From contig NC_021663.1 of assembly GCF_000418365.1 (NCBI RefSeq), forward strand, positions 744,001 to 808,000: a DNA stretch of 64,000 nucleotides. Direction: 5' to 3'. The translations under genes were made by a program, and so were the position numbers. Source of the stretch: Corynebacterium terpenotabidum Y-11. Lineage in GTDB: Bacteria; Actinomycetota; Actinomycetes; Mycobacteriales; Mycobacteriaceae. The notes below the pieces were generated by a model. That model was not told the origin of the DNA. It was given only the letters and a program-made list of their open reading frames with translations, and did not search any database. This document shows, piece after piece, positions 30,847-39,107 of this stretch (position 1 is its first letter; each line of letters begins with the position of its first letter).

Positions 30847-31263
30847 GTGATCGCAACATTGTGGAATCTCTTCGTCCGGGCAGCGGGAACGGCGGTGGCG
30901 CTCTGGGTCGTCGTCAACCTCGTCGGTGGGGTGGACGTCATCACCCCGGCGTCCCCGCTGGTCGGCGACGGCTCCAAGGACCGGATCCTGGTCTATCTGC
31001 TCTCCGCGCTGGTGATCGTGCTGCTGAATATGACGGTCCGGCCGGTGCTGCACCTCATCGGGCTGCCGGTGAGCATCCTCACACTGGGTCTGTTCGCCCT
31101 GGTGATCAACGGGGCGGTCTTCGCACTGGCGGCGGTGGTGACCGAGAGCATCGGCATGGGGTTGACGGTGTCGACATTCGAGGCGGCGTTCTGGGGAGCG
31201 ATCATCATGGCCGTGGTGAACTGGCTGACCGGTCCACTGGTCGGGATGTTGCAGACCCGGTAG
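30847..31263 (+). CDS. Phage holin family (superfamily IV) four-helix membrane protein
   Basis: The 138-residue protein has four hydrophobic helices and the family signature NMTVRPVLHLIGLPVSILTLGLFALVINGAV-type segment (broken here into VRPVLHLIGLPVS and LGLFALVINGAVF). Members are chromosomally encoded in many bacteria and are not evidence of a prophage. The GTG start is 7 nt after TAGCGT (30834-30839), a -10 box that includes the preceding gene's stop codon, so it probably has its own leaderless promoter. The role is unknown. Confidence 0.8.
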   Translation: MIATLWNLFVRAAGTAVALWVVVNLVGGVDVITPASPLVGDGSKDRILVYLLSALVIVLLNMTVRPVLHLIGLPVSILTLGLFALVINGAVFALAAVVTESIGMGLTVSTFEAAFWGAIIMAVVNWLTGPLVGMLQTR

Positions 31264-31299
31264 CGGCGGTCTGCTGCGGGTCCCCGCGCCCATACGAAA

Positions 31300-31329
31300 A
31301 CCCCCGGTCAGGTGATTCTGCCCGGGGGT
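31300..31329 (-). terminator. Terminator of tRNA-Lys
   Basis: The arms ACCCCCGG (31300-31307) and CCGGGGGT (31322-31329) form a stem. On the minus strand it is followed by TTTTCG, so it ends the tRNA-Lys transcript. It may also stop the plus-strand holin-like gene. Confidence 0.75.
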
Positions 31330-31336
31330 GGTGTGG

Positions 31337-31409
<73 letters not shown>

Positions 31410-31506
31410 AGGTGTGCTGTGCAGGCTGGCCTGCGCTGTGCAACGGGAATGAACTATAGGGCACCGGCGGCGCCAGGGGCAAATGCGCTGGCGGCAATCG
31501 CACGCA

Positions 31507-31539
31507 GGATCACAATCGGATCACAATCGGATCACAATT
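31507..31539. repeat. Three tandem copies of an 11-bp motif upstream of the L,D-transpeptidase
   Basis: GGATCACAATC occurs at 31507-31517 and 31518-31528, with a third copy at 31529-31539 differing in its last base. The 11-bp period places the copies on one face of the helix. They lie about 130 bp before the transpeptidase start and could be operator or activator sites. Confidence 0.55.
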
Positions 31540-31670
31540 CCATGGAGGGGCCGATTCAAGTTCGCAGTGCCAGAAACAGTGGCTAAGGTAGGCGGGAGCG
31601 ACGGGCAGGATTGATCCGCACCACGCCGACTGATCCGTTGACCACACGACGAAAGAGATGTTTGACTCCC

Positions 31671-32843
31671 ATGCAGTACCCTCAAGGCCGTTCGCTGCGG
31701 TCCATCTTCGCGTTCACCGGTGCAGTGGCACTTCTGACCACCTCTGCCTGCACCATCGACGATGACGACGCCACGGACAATGCCGCGTCCTCGACCGGTA
31801 CCGAGATCACCAGTGAGCTCGCCGCCAACGTCAAGGACAACGCCACCGGTGTGAAGGTCGACAAGCCGATCACCGTCACCGACGAGGACGGGATCGACTC
31901 GGTGTCCCTCACCGACAGTGTCGGTACCGAGATCGAGGGAGAGTTCAACGAGGACAAGACCGAGTGGACCTCCTCCGACGTGCTCGACTACTCCAGCAGT
32001 TACACGCTCGCGGCGACGTCGGGGACGGAGAAGCTGAACCAGACATTCACCAGCTTCAGCCCGGACATCCTCACCGACGGTTCCCTTGCACCGCTGGACG
32101 GTGCCACCGTCGGTGTCGGTCAGACCATCGCCCTGCGGTTCGACGAGATCCCCACCGACCGTGAGGCCATCGAAGACGCCATCACGATCACCACCGAGCC
32201 GGAGGTCGAGGGAGCGTTCTACTGGATCACCTCCCAAGAGGTGCGCTGGCGTCCGGAGAACTACTGGGCCCCGGGTACCAAGGTCACTGTCACGGCGGAT
32301 CTCTACGGCAAGGATCTCGGCGACGGGATGTACGGCCAGCAGAACCGCGAGGCGGAATTCACCATCGGTGATGACGTGCGGCTCGTCTCCGACGACAACA
32401 CCAAGCAGGTCGTCGTGACGAAGAACGGCGAGGTCATCCGCACCATGCCGACCTCGATGGGCATGCCGGGCTACGAGACCCCGGTCGGCGTCTACACCAT
32501 CGGTGACCAGTACGAGTCGCTGATGATGGACTCGACCACCTACGGTCTCTCCCTCGATGCTGGCGGATACCAGACCCAGGTCGCCTACGCCACGCAGATG
32601 TCGTACTCCGGTATCTACCTGCACGCTGCCCCGTGGTCGGTCTGGGCGCAGGGGAGTAGCGACACCTCCCACGGCTGCCTGAACCTGTCGGTGGCGGACG
32701 CCCAGTGGGTGTACAACAACATCAACCGCGGTGACATCGTCACCGTGAAGAACACCGGCGGGGAGACCCTCAACGGTTCCGACGGTCTCGGCGACTGGAA
32801 CATCCCGTGGTCGACCTGGTCGGCCGGTAACGCCGAGGGCTAG
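31671..32843 (+). CDS. L,D-transpeptidase lipoprotein
   Basis: L,D-transpeptidases make 3-3 crosslinks in peptidoglycan and are important in mycolic-acid bacteria. The 390-residue product has a lipoprotein signal (SIFAFTGAVALLTTSAC, Cys about residue 27), two Ig-like domains (the second contains DGATVGVGQTIALRFDE), and a YkuD catalytic domain. The active site is MSYSGIYLHAAPW followed by SSDTSHGCLNLS with the catalytic Cys. I chose ATG 31671; an upstream in-frame start at 31611 lacks export features. It ends near a strong terminator shared with the flavin reductase gene. Confidence 0.92.
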   Translation: MQYPQGRSLRSIFAFTGAVALLTTSACTIDDDDATDNAASSTGTEITSELAANVKDNATGVKVDKPITVTDEDGIDSVSLTDSVGTEIEGEFNEDKTEWTSSDVLDYSSSYTLAATSGTEKLNQTFTSFSPDILTDGSLAPLDGATVGVGQTIALRFDEIPTDREAIEDAITITTEPEVEGAFYWITSQEVRWRPENYWAPGTKVTVTADLYGKDLGDGMYGQQNREAEFTIGDDVRLVSDDNTKQVVVTKNGEVIRTMPTSMGMPGYETPVGVYTIGDQYESLMMDSTTYGLSLDAGGYQTQVAYATQMSYSGIYLHAAPWSVWAQGSSDTSHGCLNLSVADAQWVYNNINRGDIVTVKNTGGETLNGSDGLGDWNIPWSTWSAGNAEG

Positions 32844-32862
32844 GTTCGACCGGCCGGAGTAT

Positions 32863-32900
32863 CCGGCACCAACCGGCACCAACCGGCACCAACCGGCACC
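32863..32900. repeat. Four tandem 10-bp repeats
   Basis: CCGGCACCAA is repeated with a 10-bp period four times (the last copy lacks AA). It lies between the transpeptidase stop and the terminator. No gene is present. Confidence 0.7.
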
Positions 32901-32904
32901 GACG

Positions 32905-32938
32905 ACGACCCCCGACGCGATCAGGCGTCGGGGGTCGT
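32905..32938. terminator. Bidirectional terminator
   Basis: A perfect 14-bp stem has arms 32905-32918 and 32925-32938 and a 6-nt loop. The stop codon of the minus-strand flavin reductase (32921-32923) lies in the loop. It separates two convergent genes. Confidence 0.75.
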
Positions 32939-33430
32939 TGACGGTTGCAGGTGGAACGTGCGGTTGACGTGGAACAGGCGGGGGAGGGTTCCGTCGAGCA
33001 TCTCGGGGGACGCGGTGACCTCGTCAACCTCCGCGGCGACGAGGGTGGCCGACCCGACCTCGACGGAGCCGACGGGATGGACGCGGAGAACAGCAGGTGC
33101 GCCGATCAGCAGCGGTTCACCGGTGGGGGCGGTGGTCCACCCCTGGTCGTCGGTGAAATGGTCACCGTCGAGGTCGGCGAACTGTCGGGCGGTCTCCCTC
33201 TGCCCCTCGCTGAGGAAGTGGACGAGAATGCTCTCCGCCCGCAGGAGCGCACCGGGACGTCCGGTGCGCTTGGACAGGGAGAAGGAGACCGCCAGTGGGT
33301 CGATCGACAGGGACGCCAGGCTGGAGGCGATGAGCCCCACGGGTCGCTCGTCGACGGTGGCAGTGAGGAGGACAACCCCGGTGGGATGGTGCCGGAAAAC
33401 GGTGCGGAAGTCCTCACGCTGCGAAGTCAT
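32921..33430 (-). CDS. Flavin reductase family protein (FMN-binding split barrel)
   Basis: These enzymes pass hydride from NAD(P)H to free flavin, often to supply a monooxygenase. The 169-residue product has the signature FRHHPTGVVLLTATVDERPVG and SLASLSIDPLAVSFSLS, and FADLDGDHF. ATG 33430 is preceded by TACCCT with a 7-nt gap (33438-33443), so it is probably leaderless. No monooxygenase of the two-component type is adjacent, but an LLM-class oxidoreductase lies 400 bp away at 33853; a partnership is only a possibility. Confidence 0.85.
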   Translation of the reverse strand: MTSQREDFRTVFRHHPTGVVLLTATVDERPVGLIASSLASLSIDPLAVSFSLSKRTGRPGALLRAESILVHFLSEGQRETARQFADLDGDHFTDDQGWTTAPTGEPLLIGAPAVLRVHPVGSVEVGSATLVAAEVDEVTASPEMLDGTLPRLFHVNRTFHLQPSTTPDA

Positions 33431-33497
33431 GGCAGCCAGGGTACCCTTCACCCAAGCAGCTGTCTGATGAAACGTCAGTAACGGAGAGTGAACACAT

Positions 33498-33812
33498 ATG
33501 GCGTGGGTCGTACTGGTGGTTTCAGGTCTTTTCGAAGCGGTCTGGGCCACCGCCCTGGGCCGGATCGACGGGTGGTCGCGTATCACACCGATCGTCGTAT
33601 TCATCGCCGGTCTGACCGCCTCCATGGCTGGTCTCGCCTGGGCGATGAGGACGCTGCCGACCGGCACGTCCTACGCGGTGTGGGTCGCCATCGGTGCGGT
33701 GGCGACTGTCGGGGTCGCCGCTGTCCTCGGTGACGAGAATCTGTCGGTCGCCAAGGTGGTGTTCCTCGTCATCATCATCGGCGGGGTGATCGGACTCAAG
33801 ACAGTCAGCTGA
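33498..33812 (+). CDS. Small multidrug resistance family transporter, Gdx/SugE-like
   Basis: SMR proteins work as dual-topology dimers that exchange cations for protons. This 104-residue protein has four membrane helices, the essential Glu in LFEAVWATALG, and MRTLPTGTSYAVWVAIGAV. The residues around the Glu and the TSYAVW segment are closer to Gdx (SugE) guanidinium exporters than to EmrE drug pumps. It is a single gene, while some SMR pumps occur as pairs. The ATG follows GGAGAGTGAACACAT. I looked for a guanidine riboswitch in the 67-bp gap upstream and found none. Confidence 0.85.
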   Translation: MAWVVLVVSGLFEAVWATALGRIDGWSRITPIVVFIAGLTASMAGLAWAMRTLPTGTSYAVWVAIGAVATVGVAAVLGDENLSVAKVVFLVIIIGGVIGLKTVS

Positions 33813-33852
33813 TCCCTGACTGAGCCAATCCTCGACCCAGCTGATCCCTACC

Positions 33853-34851
33853 TCAGTCGAGTCCCCACGCCTCCGCGAGGATCGACATCGCCGCCAACGA
33901 TTCGGCCGTCGTCGGGGACTGGAGGGAGATCATCAGCTCGTCGGCGTCGGCGTGATGGGCGAAGCCTTCCAGGTACTCGACGACCTCCGGGCCGGTCCCG
34001 ACCGCGTGGTAGCGCAGCATGGACAGGACCATTTCCGCCGCCGGGGAGGACATCAGCAGGTCGAGGTCCTCCTCGCCGACTTCGCGTCCTCGTAGCGCCA
34101 TGGCCTCGACCCGGCGACGGCGGACGATCTCGTTCTGCCGGGCGGCGTCCGCCTCGGTCGCTGCGGCGGTGACATTCACCGCGGCGATGACATATGGCTC
34201 CTGGCAGACCTCGGAGGGTTCGAACTGCTCCCGGTAGGCCTTCACCGCGGGGACGAGGGAATCCGGCGCGAAGTGCGAGGCGAAGGAGTACGGCAGGCCC
34301 AGTCGTGCGGCGAGGGCGGCGCCGAACATCGAGGAGCCGAGCATGTACAGGGGGACGTTCGTGTCCGCCCCCGGGACCGCTTGTACACCCTGGATGCGGG
34401 AGCGCCCGGTCAGATACCCCTGGAGTTCCAGGACGTCCTGCGGGAAGTGCTCCGCATTCTGCGGGGAGCGGCGCAGGGCGGCGACGGTGCGGGCGTCCGT
34501 CCCCGGGGCACGGCCCAGGCCCAGGTCGATCCGGTCCGGGTACAGCTCTGCCAGCGTCCCGAATTCCTCGGCGACAACCAGCGGGGCATGGTTGGGCAGC
34601 ATCACGCCACCGGCCCCCAGCCGGATCTTCTCCGTCTTCGCGGCCACGTGGGCGATGAGCACCGCCGGGGAGGAGGACGCGATGGAAGGCATGTTGTGGT
34701 GTTCGGAATACCAGATACGGGTGTATCCGAGCTGGTCAGCCTGTTGCGCGAGTTCCACGGACCGTAGAAAGGCATCCCGCGGCGTCTCGCCCTTGTAGAC
34801 GGTGGCGAAGTCGAGCAGGGACAGGGGAACGTGGCGTTCAGGCGTGCTCAT
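33853..34851 (-). CDS. LLM class flavin-dependent oxidoreductase
   Basis: This 332-residue TIM-barrel protein belongs to the bacterial luciferase-like monooxygenases of the MsnO8/YhbW-like group. Seen are [39 protein letters not shown] (the conserved EHH), [20 protein letters not shown] and [11 protein letters not shown]. It should bind FMN or F420; FMN is more likely here. ATG 34851 has TAGGTT 8 nt upstream (34860-34865), and GAGGG 4 nt upstream might also serve as a ribosome binding site. The substrate is unknown. Confidence 0.88.
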   Translation of the reverse strand: MSTPERHVPLSLLDFATVYKGETPRDAFLRSVELAQQADQLGYTRIWYSEHHNMPSIASSSPAVLIAHVAAKTEKIRLGAGGVMLPNHAPLVVAEEFGTLAELYPDRIDLGLGRAPGTDARTVAALRRSPQNAEHFPQDVLELQGYLTGRSRIQGVQAVPGADTNVPLYMLGSSMFGAALAARLGLPYSFASHFAPDSLVPAVKAYREQFEPSEVCQEPYVIAAVNVTAAATEADAARQNEIVRRRRVEAMALRGREVGEEDLDLLMSSPAAEMVLSMLRYHAVGTGPEVVEYLEGFAHHADADELMISLQSPTTAESLAAMSILAEAWGLD

Positions 34852-34878
34852 ACCCTCAGAACCTACCCCTGTCGAAGG

Positions 34879-35448
34879 TCACTTGCCGAGGTTGCGGACC
34901 TTCACCGAGACGATGATGAGCGCGATGCCGAACATCATCGCGGCGACGCCGGCCATCCAGGCGAGACTGACGACATTGCTCACCGGGTTGGTGATCGCGA
35001 AGACGCCGAGGACCACGCCGAGGACGATATCGAGGAGTCCCACCGCGATGGTCCACCCGGAGCGTTCCTGGACCGGTGCGCTGAGCTGGGCCACGCCGGA
35101 CAGGACCATACCGATGGCCAGGAACCCGAGGATGAAGAAGGCGCTGACCACGGCGAAGGAGACCGGGAAGAGGATGATCGCGATACCGGCGAGGATCTGG
35201 ATGATGCCCTCAGTCATCGTCCAGCCCCACGGGGCGTTCTGCTTCCTGAGCTGGAGGGAGAGGGCGGCGGCGACGCCACCGTCGAGGACCATCCAGACGC
35301 CGACGATGATGCCGAAGACGGTCGCCGAGCCGAAGGGGGAGATCAGCAGCAGGAGGCCGATGAGGACGGCGAGGATGCCTCGCCAGAGGAGGAACCGGAA
35401 ACCGCGCTGCTGCAGTGTCTGCAGCAGGTCATTGGTGGGTGAACTCAT
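34879..35448 (-). CDS. HdeD family membrane protein (DUF308)
   Basis: The 189-residue protein has six membrane helices in three DUF308 repeats. These repeats include RGILAVLIGLLLLISPFGSA, GIIQILAGIAIILFPVSFA and GLLDIVLGVVLGVFAITNP. HdeD in E. coli helps acid survival, but in actinobacteria the function is not established. ATG 35448 has TAGTCT 7 nt upstream (35456-35461) and also a GGGAG there, so the mode of initiation is open. It lies 27 bp upstream of the LLM gene on the same strand and may drive it. Confidence 0.85.
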   Translation of the reverse strand: MSSPTNDLLQTLQQRGFRFLLWRGILAVLIGLLLLISPFGSATVFGIIVGVWMVLDGGVAAALSLQLRKQNAPWGWTMTEGIIQILAGIAIILFPVSFAVVSAFFILGFLAIGMVLSGVAQLSAPVQERSGWTIAVGLLDIVLGVVLGVFAITNPVSNVVSLAWMAGVAAMMFGIALIIVSVKVRNLGK

Positions 35449-36052
35449 ATCTCCCAGACTACCTTGGCGGCGGCCGGAAACAGCTGGCCAGTGGCCCGAC
35501 TCGGTGCCCCTGGTAGACCAGGATCCGCCGGTACCGCGATGGTGCGTCGCGATGATCGCCCGACGGCCCTCGGTCTTCCGCGGCACCGTGGGCGACAACC
35601 TCCGTGCCGCCGATGCGGTCCGTGGTGCCGAGAGGCATCGTCGACCTGCCGGGGTGGTCATCGACAAAGCAGTCACCAGACTTGTACACTGTCATGCAAC
35701 ACGGCATAATAATAGTAAACACCGGCGAGTCTGTCGGTGGTCGAGCCGGAGAGTGGCCCGCGTCTCCGTCGCCGAAACAGTGCGATTTTCGACACATGGC
35801 CACGGTGTAAGCTATTCTCTGAGCGATCTAGTTATCAATTCAGACCCGTTGTCCCGGGATGCATTATTGCATCGACAAAAGAATATGGCGCTTATCTCCA
35901 GGTTCCACCGATTTCGACGAATCGGTGTCTGGGTGGGATAGCCGCTAATATTCTCGACGTCAAGGACCGCCCACAGTGACGCAGTGCGGTTCACGGATCG
36001 ACCCACAGACTCAGCAGTGCTGTAGACGAGCCCAGCAGGAGGAGACCAGACA
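35449..36052. promoter_or_regulatory. 604-bp gene-free region upstream of the cytochrome b gene
   Basis: This divergent region is lower in GC than its surroundings and holds no credible gene. It contains a palindrome GATGCATTATTGCATC (35858-35873) that looks like an operator, and a hairpin with arms CACCGATT/AATCGGTG (35906-35913 and 35920-35927). AT-rich TAATAATAG (about 35708) could be part of a promoter. The strong AGGAGG site for the next gene is at its end. Its length suggests complex control of the cytochrome b gene. Confidence 0.5.
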
Positions 36053-37852
36053 ATGTCCACCACACCCCCGACCCCGGGCGTGCCGGGGCAGCCTGACAGT
36101 GACGCGACGTCGTCCCAGGCGGCCAATGCTCCGATCAAGCTGACCGCTCCCGGTGCTCCGGGTGCCCCCGGTGTCCCTGCGGCTCCGGCTGCTCCTGCCG
36201 CTGCTGCTACTGCGGCTCCGGCTGCCCCGGCCGCTGCGGCTCCGGCTGCTCCTGCCGCTGCGGCTCCGGCTGCTCCTGCCGCCGCTGCTCCGGCGGCCCC
36301 TGCTGCGCCGTCCGGTCCGATCAAGCTGACCGCCTCGGCCCCGGGTGCTCCGGGCGCCCCCGGTGCACCGGCAGCGCCTGCTGCTTCGGCCGCCCCTGCG
36401 GCGCCGGCCGCTGCCGCTCCGGCGGCTCCCGCTGCTCCGGGTGCTCCGATCAACCTCACCGGTGGCGGAGCCCCGGCTGCCCCGGGTGCTCCGGCTGCCC
36501 CCGGCGCTCCGGCTGCCCCCGGCGCCCCGGCCGCGCCGGTTGCCGCTGCTCCGGCTGCCCCGGGAGCACCGATGGCTCCGGGTGTTCCTGCGGCCCCGGG
36601 TGCGCCGGTTGCCGCCGCTCCGGCTGCCCCGGGAGCACCGATGGCTCCTGGCGCACCGATGGCTCCCGGTGCACCGATGGCCCCGGGTGCGCCGGTCGCC
36701 GCCGCTCCGGCTGCTCCGGGTGCGCCGATGGCTCCGGGTGCTCCTGGCGTCCCGGGCGTTCCCGCCGCAGCGCCGGCTGCCCCGGGTGTTCCCGGTGCCC
36801 CGGCTGCCGCTGCAACGACCACCGCAGTGAAGTCCACGCCGAAGACTGAGAAGAAGCCCGAGAAGAAGAAAGAGCCCTTCACCCTCTTCGGCATGGAGGT
36901 CGCTGACCTCTGGGCGATGGTCGTCGCCAGTGTCGGCGGCGCGGCCGCCGGTGCCTGGGCCGCCATCAAGGGACTCGGCAAGAAGGGTGCGATGATCTTC
37001 GGCGCCGCCCTGGTCGCCGCCATCATCATCGTCGTCGCGGTCCGCTGGTTCATCCACCTCGACTTCATGGAGAGCTGGATGGAGCAGTACCCCGGCGAGT
37101 ACGAGCCCGCGGCGTCCATCGCCCCCGATGAAGGCTTCCCGATCTGGGCCCGTTGGCAGCACTACCTGAACTTCCTGTTCATGGCCCTGATCCTGCAGTC
37201 CGGTCTCCGCGTGCGTACCCAGCAGAAGCCGCCGGCTGTCTGGCAGCCCAAGAAGGGCGGCAAGAAGATCAGCATCAACCTGTGGCTCCACACCTCGCTC
37301 GACCTGTTCTGGATGCTCAACGGCCTGATCTTCATCGTTCTGCTGTTCGTGACCGGTCACTGGGCCCGCATCGTCCCGACCAGCTGGGAAGTCTTCCCGA
37401 ACGCCATCTCCGCCGGCCTGCAGTACGCGTCCTTCGAGTGGCCCGCCGAGAACGGCTGGACGAACTTCAACTCCATCCAGCAGATCATGTACTTCCTGGT
37501 CATCTTCATCGCCGCGCCGCTGGCCATCATCTCCGGCCTGCGTATGAGCGAGTGGTGGCCGTCGGAAGCCAAGAAGCTGAACAAGATCTACCCGGCACCG
37601 GTCGCCCGGAAGATCCACTTCCCGACCATGCTCTTCTTCGTGATCTTCGTGTTCATCCACGTCTTCCTGGTGTTCACCACCGGCATGACGCACAACCTCA
37701 ACCACATGTTCGCCGGTAACCACTCCGGAAACTGGGGCGGATTCCTCTGGTTCGTCTTCGGCCTGGCGGTCGTCATCGGTCTCGTGTCCGCCGCACGCCC
37801 GCTGGTCATCCAGCCGGTCGCCGGAAAGTTCGGCCAGGTTAGCGCCCGCTAG
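36053..37852 (+). CDS. Membrane cytochrome b with long Gly/Ala/Pro-rich N-terminal tail
   Basis: The 599-residue protein has two parts. Residues about 30-257 are a low-complexity tail of Ala, Pro and Gly (GAP, AAP units), interrupted by three copies of a short motif: PIKLT (27-31), PIKLT (89-93) and PINLT (132-136). A Lys/Glu-rich hinge follows (TPKTEKKPEKKKE). Residues 290-599 form a cytochrome b561/FdhI-like membrane domain with candidate haem His in WARWQHYLNFLF, INLWLHTSLDLFW and KIHFPTMLFFVIFVFIHVFLV. Such domains pass electrons between quinone and a catalytic subunit, but no dehydrogenase or reductase gene is adjacent. ATG 36053 follows a strong AGGAGG. Confidence 0.8.
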   Translation: MSTTPPTPGVPGQPDSDATSSQAANAPIKLTAPGAPGAPGVPAAPAAPAAAATAAPAAPAAAAPAAPAAAAPAAPAAAAPAAPAAPSGPIKLTASAPGAPGAPGAPAAPAASAAPAAPAAAAPAAPAAPGAPINLTGGGAPAAPGAPAAPGAPAAPGAPAAPVAAAPAAPGAPMAPGVPAAPGAPVAAAPAAPGAPMAPGAPMAPGAPMAPGAPVAAAPAAPGAPMAPGAPGVPGVPAAAPAAPGVPGAPAAAATTTAVKSTPKTEKKPEKKKEPFTLFGMEVADLWAMVVASVGGAAAGAWAAIKGLGKKGAMIFGAALVAAIIIVVAVRWFIHLDFMESWMEQYPGEYEPAASIAPDEGFPIWARWQHYLNFLFMALILQSGLRVRTQQKPPAVWQPKKGGKKISINLWLHTSLDLFWMLNGLIFIVLLFVTGHWARIVPTSWEVFPNAISAGLQYASFEWPAENGWTNFNSIQQIMYFLVIFIAAPLAIISGLRMSEWWPSEAKKLNKIYPAPVARKIHFPTMLFFVIFVFIHVFLVFTTGMTHNLNHMFAGNHSGNWGGFLWFVFGLAVVIGLVSAARPLVIQPVAGKFGQVSAR

Positions 37853-37886
37853 GAGCGCAGAGGCTGCCGGACCCGGCAGAGACCTC

Positions 37887-37920
37887 GAAGGGCGGCACCG
37901 CATCGGCGGTGCCGCCCTTC
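37887..37920. terminator. Bidirectional terminator after the cytochrome b gene
   Basis: A perfect 15-bp stem has arms 37887-37901 and 37906-37920 around the tetraloop ATCG. It lies between convergent genes. On the plus strand it ends in CCCTTC. Confidence 0.8.
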
Positions 37921-37938
37921 ACCGATGTCCGGCAACTC

Positions 37939-39006
37939 TTACGGCAGTCGGTGCGTCCACTTCTCGGTGGAGAACTTCTCGTCGCAGCGCTGCTGTGCGA
38001 CGGCAAGATCCGCTGCGGTGATCGACCCCTCGGTCGCACCGTACTTCGTCTTGAAGGTGTCGTGGAAGATCGCCAGGATCTCCTCGCGCGGCAGCTGCGT
38101 CTGCGAACGCATCGGATCTACCCGCTTCACCGCTGAGCGGATGCCCTTGTCCTTCATCTTCTCCTTGCCGATCCGGATGACCTCGAGCATCTTCTCGGCG
38201 TCGATGTCATAGGACATCGTCACATGGTGGACCATCCAGCCGTTCGCGAACCGCTTCTGCGCCGCACCACCGATCTTGCCCTGGTCCGAGGAGATGTCGT
38301 TGAGCGGGATGTAGTGGGCGTTGATACCCACCTTCTTCAACGCCTCCATCGTCCACTCGTCGAGGAAAGGGTAGGACTGGGCGAAGCTCAGTCCGTCGAC
38401 GAGCGCCTGGGGGACGACCAGCGAATAGGTCACGCAGTTTCCGGGCTCCATGAACATCGCGCCGCCACCGGTGACGCGACGGGACACGGTGATGCCGTAC
38501 CGGTCGACACCCTCCTGGTTGATCTCGTTGGCGTAGGACTGGAAGGAGCCGATGACGACCTGCGGCGCATTCCATTCCCACAGTCGCATGAACGGCTTGC
38601 GGCGTCCCGCGGCAACCTCCTCGGTGAGTGTCTCGTCCATCGCAACGTTGAGCATCGGATCGACGGCCGGACCGTAGATGACGTCGAAGTCGATGTCATC
38701 CCAGTCGATGGCGTGGCCCAGGGCACGGCGCACCGCGATGCCGACCCCCTCGGGGGTGATACCGAAGAGGACGTCGGTGCGCAGCAGTGAGTCGGAGATC
38801 CGAGCGGCGTAGTCCTCGGCGGAAAGGTCGGCCGGCGCTCCCTCCAGGGCGAGGGTGATGCGGGTCAGTGCCTCGTCGGGTTCGAGGAAGAAGTCGCCGG
38901 AGATGCGTACCCCGGTCAGGATGCCGGGGTCGCCTGCGGCGGCGGTCGTCACCTCCAGATCGACGACAATGAGCTTTCCTCCGAGGACCTTGTATTCTCC
39001 GTGCAC
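37939..39006 (-). CDS. lplA: Lipoate-protein ligase A family protein with N-terminal accessory domain
   Basis: LplA activates lipoate with ATP and attaches it to E2 and H proteins. The 355-residue product has the lipoyl-AMP motif SRRVTGGGAMF, PMLNVAMDETL, and QGKIGGAAQKRFANGW with the catalytic Lys. Unusually, the accessory domain (KVLGGKLIVVDLEVTT... ISGDFFLEPDEAL), which is C-terminal in E. coli LplA and separate (LplB) in archaea, comes first here. I chose GTG 39006, which follows AAAGG; the frame is open upstream without homology. Expected clients are the pyruvate and 2-oxoglutarate dehydrogenase complexes. Confidence 0.88.
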   Translation of the reverse strand: MHGEYKVLGGKLIVVDLEVTTAAAGDPGILTGVRISGDFFLEPDEALTRITLALEGAPADLSAEDYAARISDSLLRTDVLFGITPEGVGIAVRRALGHAIDWDDIDFDVIYGPAVDPMLNVAMDETLTEEVAAGRRKPFMRLWEWNAPQVVIGSFQSYANEINQEGVDRYGITVSRRVTGGGAMFMEPGNCVTYSLVVPQALVDGLSFAQSYPFLDEWTMEALKKVGINAHYIPLNDISSDQGKIGGAAQKRFANGWMVHHVTMSYDIDAEKMLEVIRIGKEKMKDKGIRSAVKRVDPMRSQTQLPREEILAIFHDTFKTKYGATEGSITAADLAVAQQRCDEKFSTEKWTHRLP

Positions 39007-39107
39007 GTGGAAGGGCCTTTCTGCTGGTTGATGTGGGTGACCGGGGGCCAGTGGAACCCCGGACATTGGGGTACCCTCACCCGGACAGTCTACGCAGTCA
39101 CAGGTGG

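Noticed and set aside
30847..31263. Prophage remnant suggested by the phage-holin-family protein.
   Set aside because: This family is a common chromosomal membrane protein in actinobacteria, and no other phage gene is nearby.
33431..33497. Possible guanidine riboswitch before the Gdx-like SMR gene.
   Set aside because: The 67-bp gap is too short for the class I or III motifs, and I could not find the paired ACGR hairpin loops of class II.
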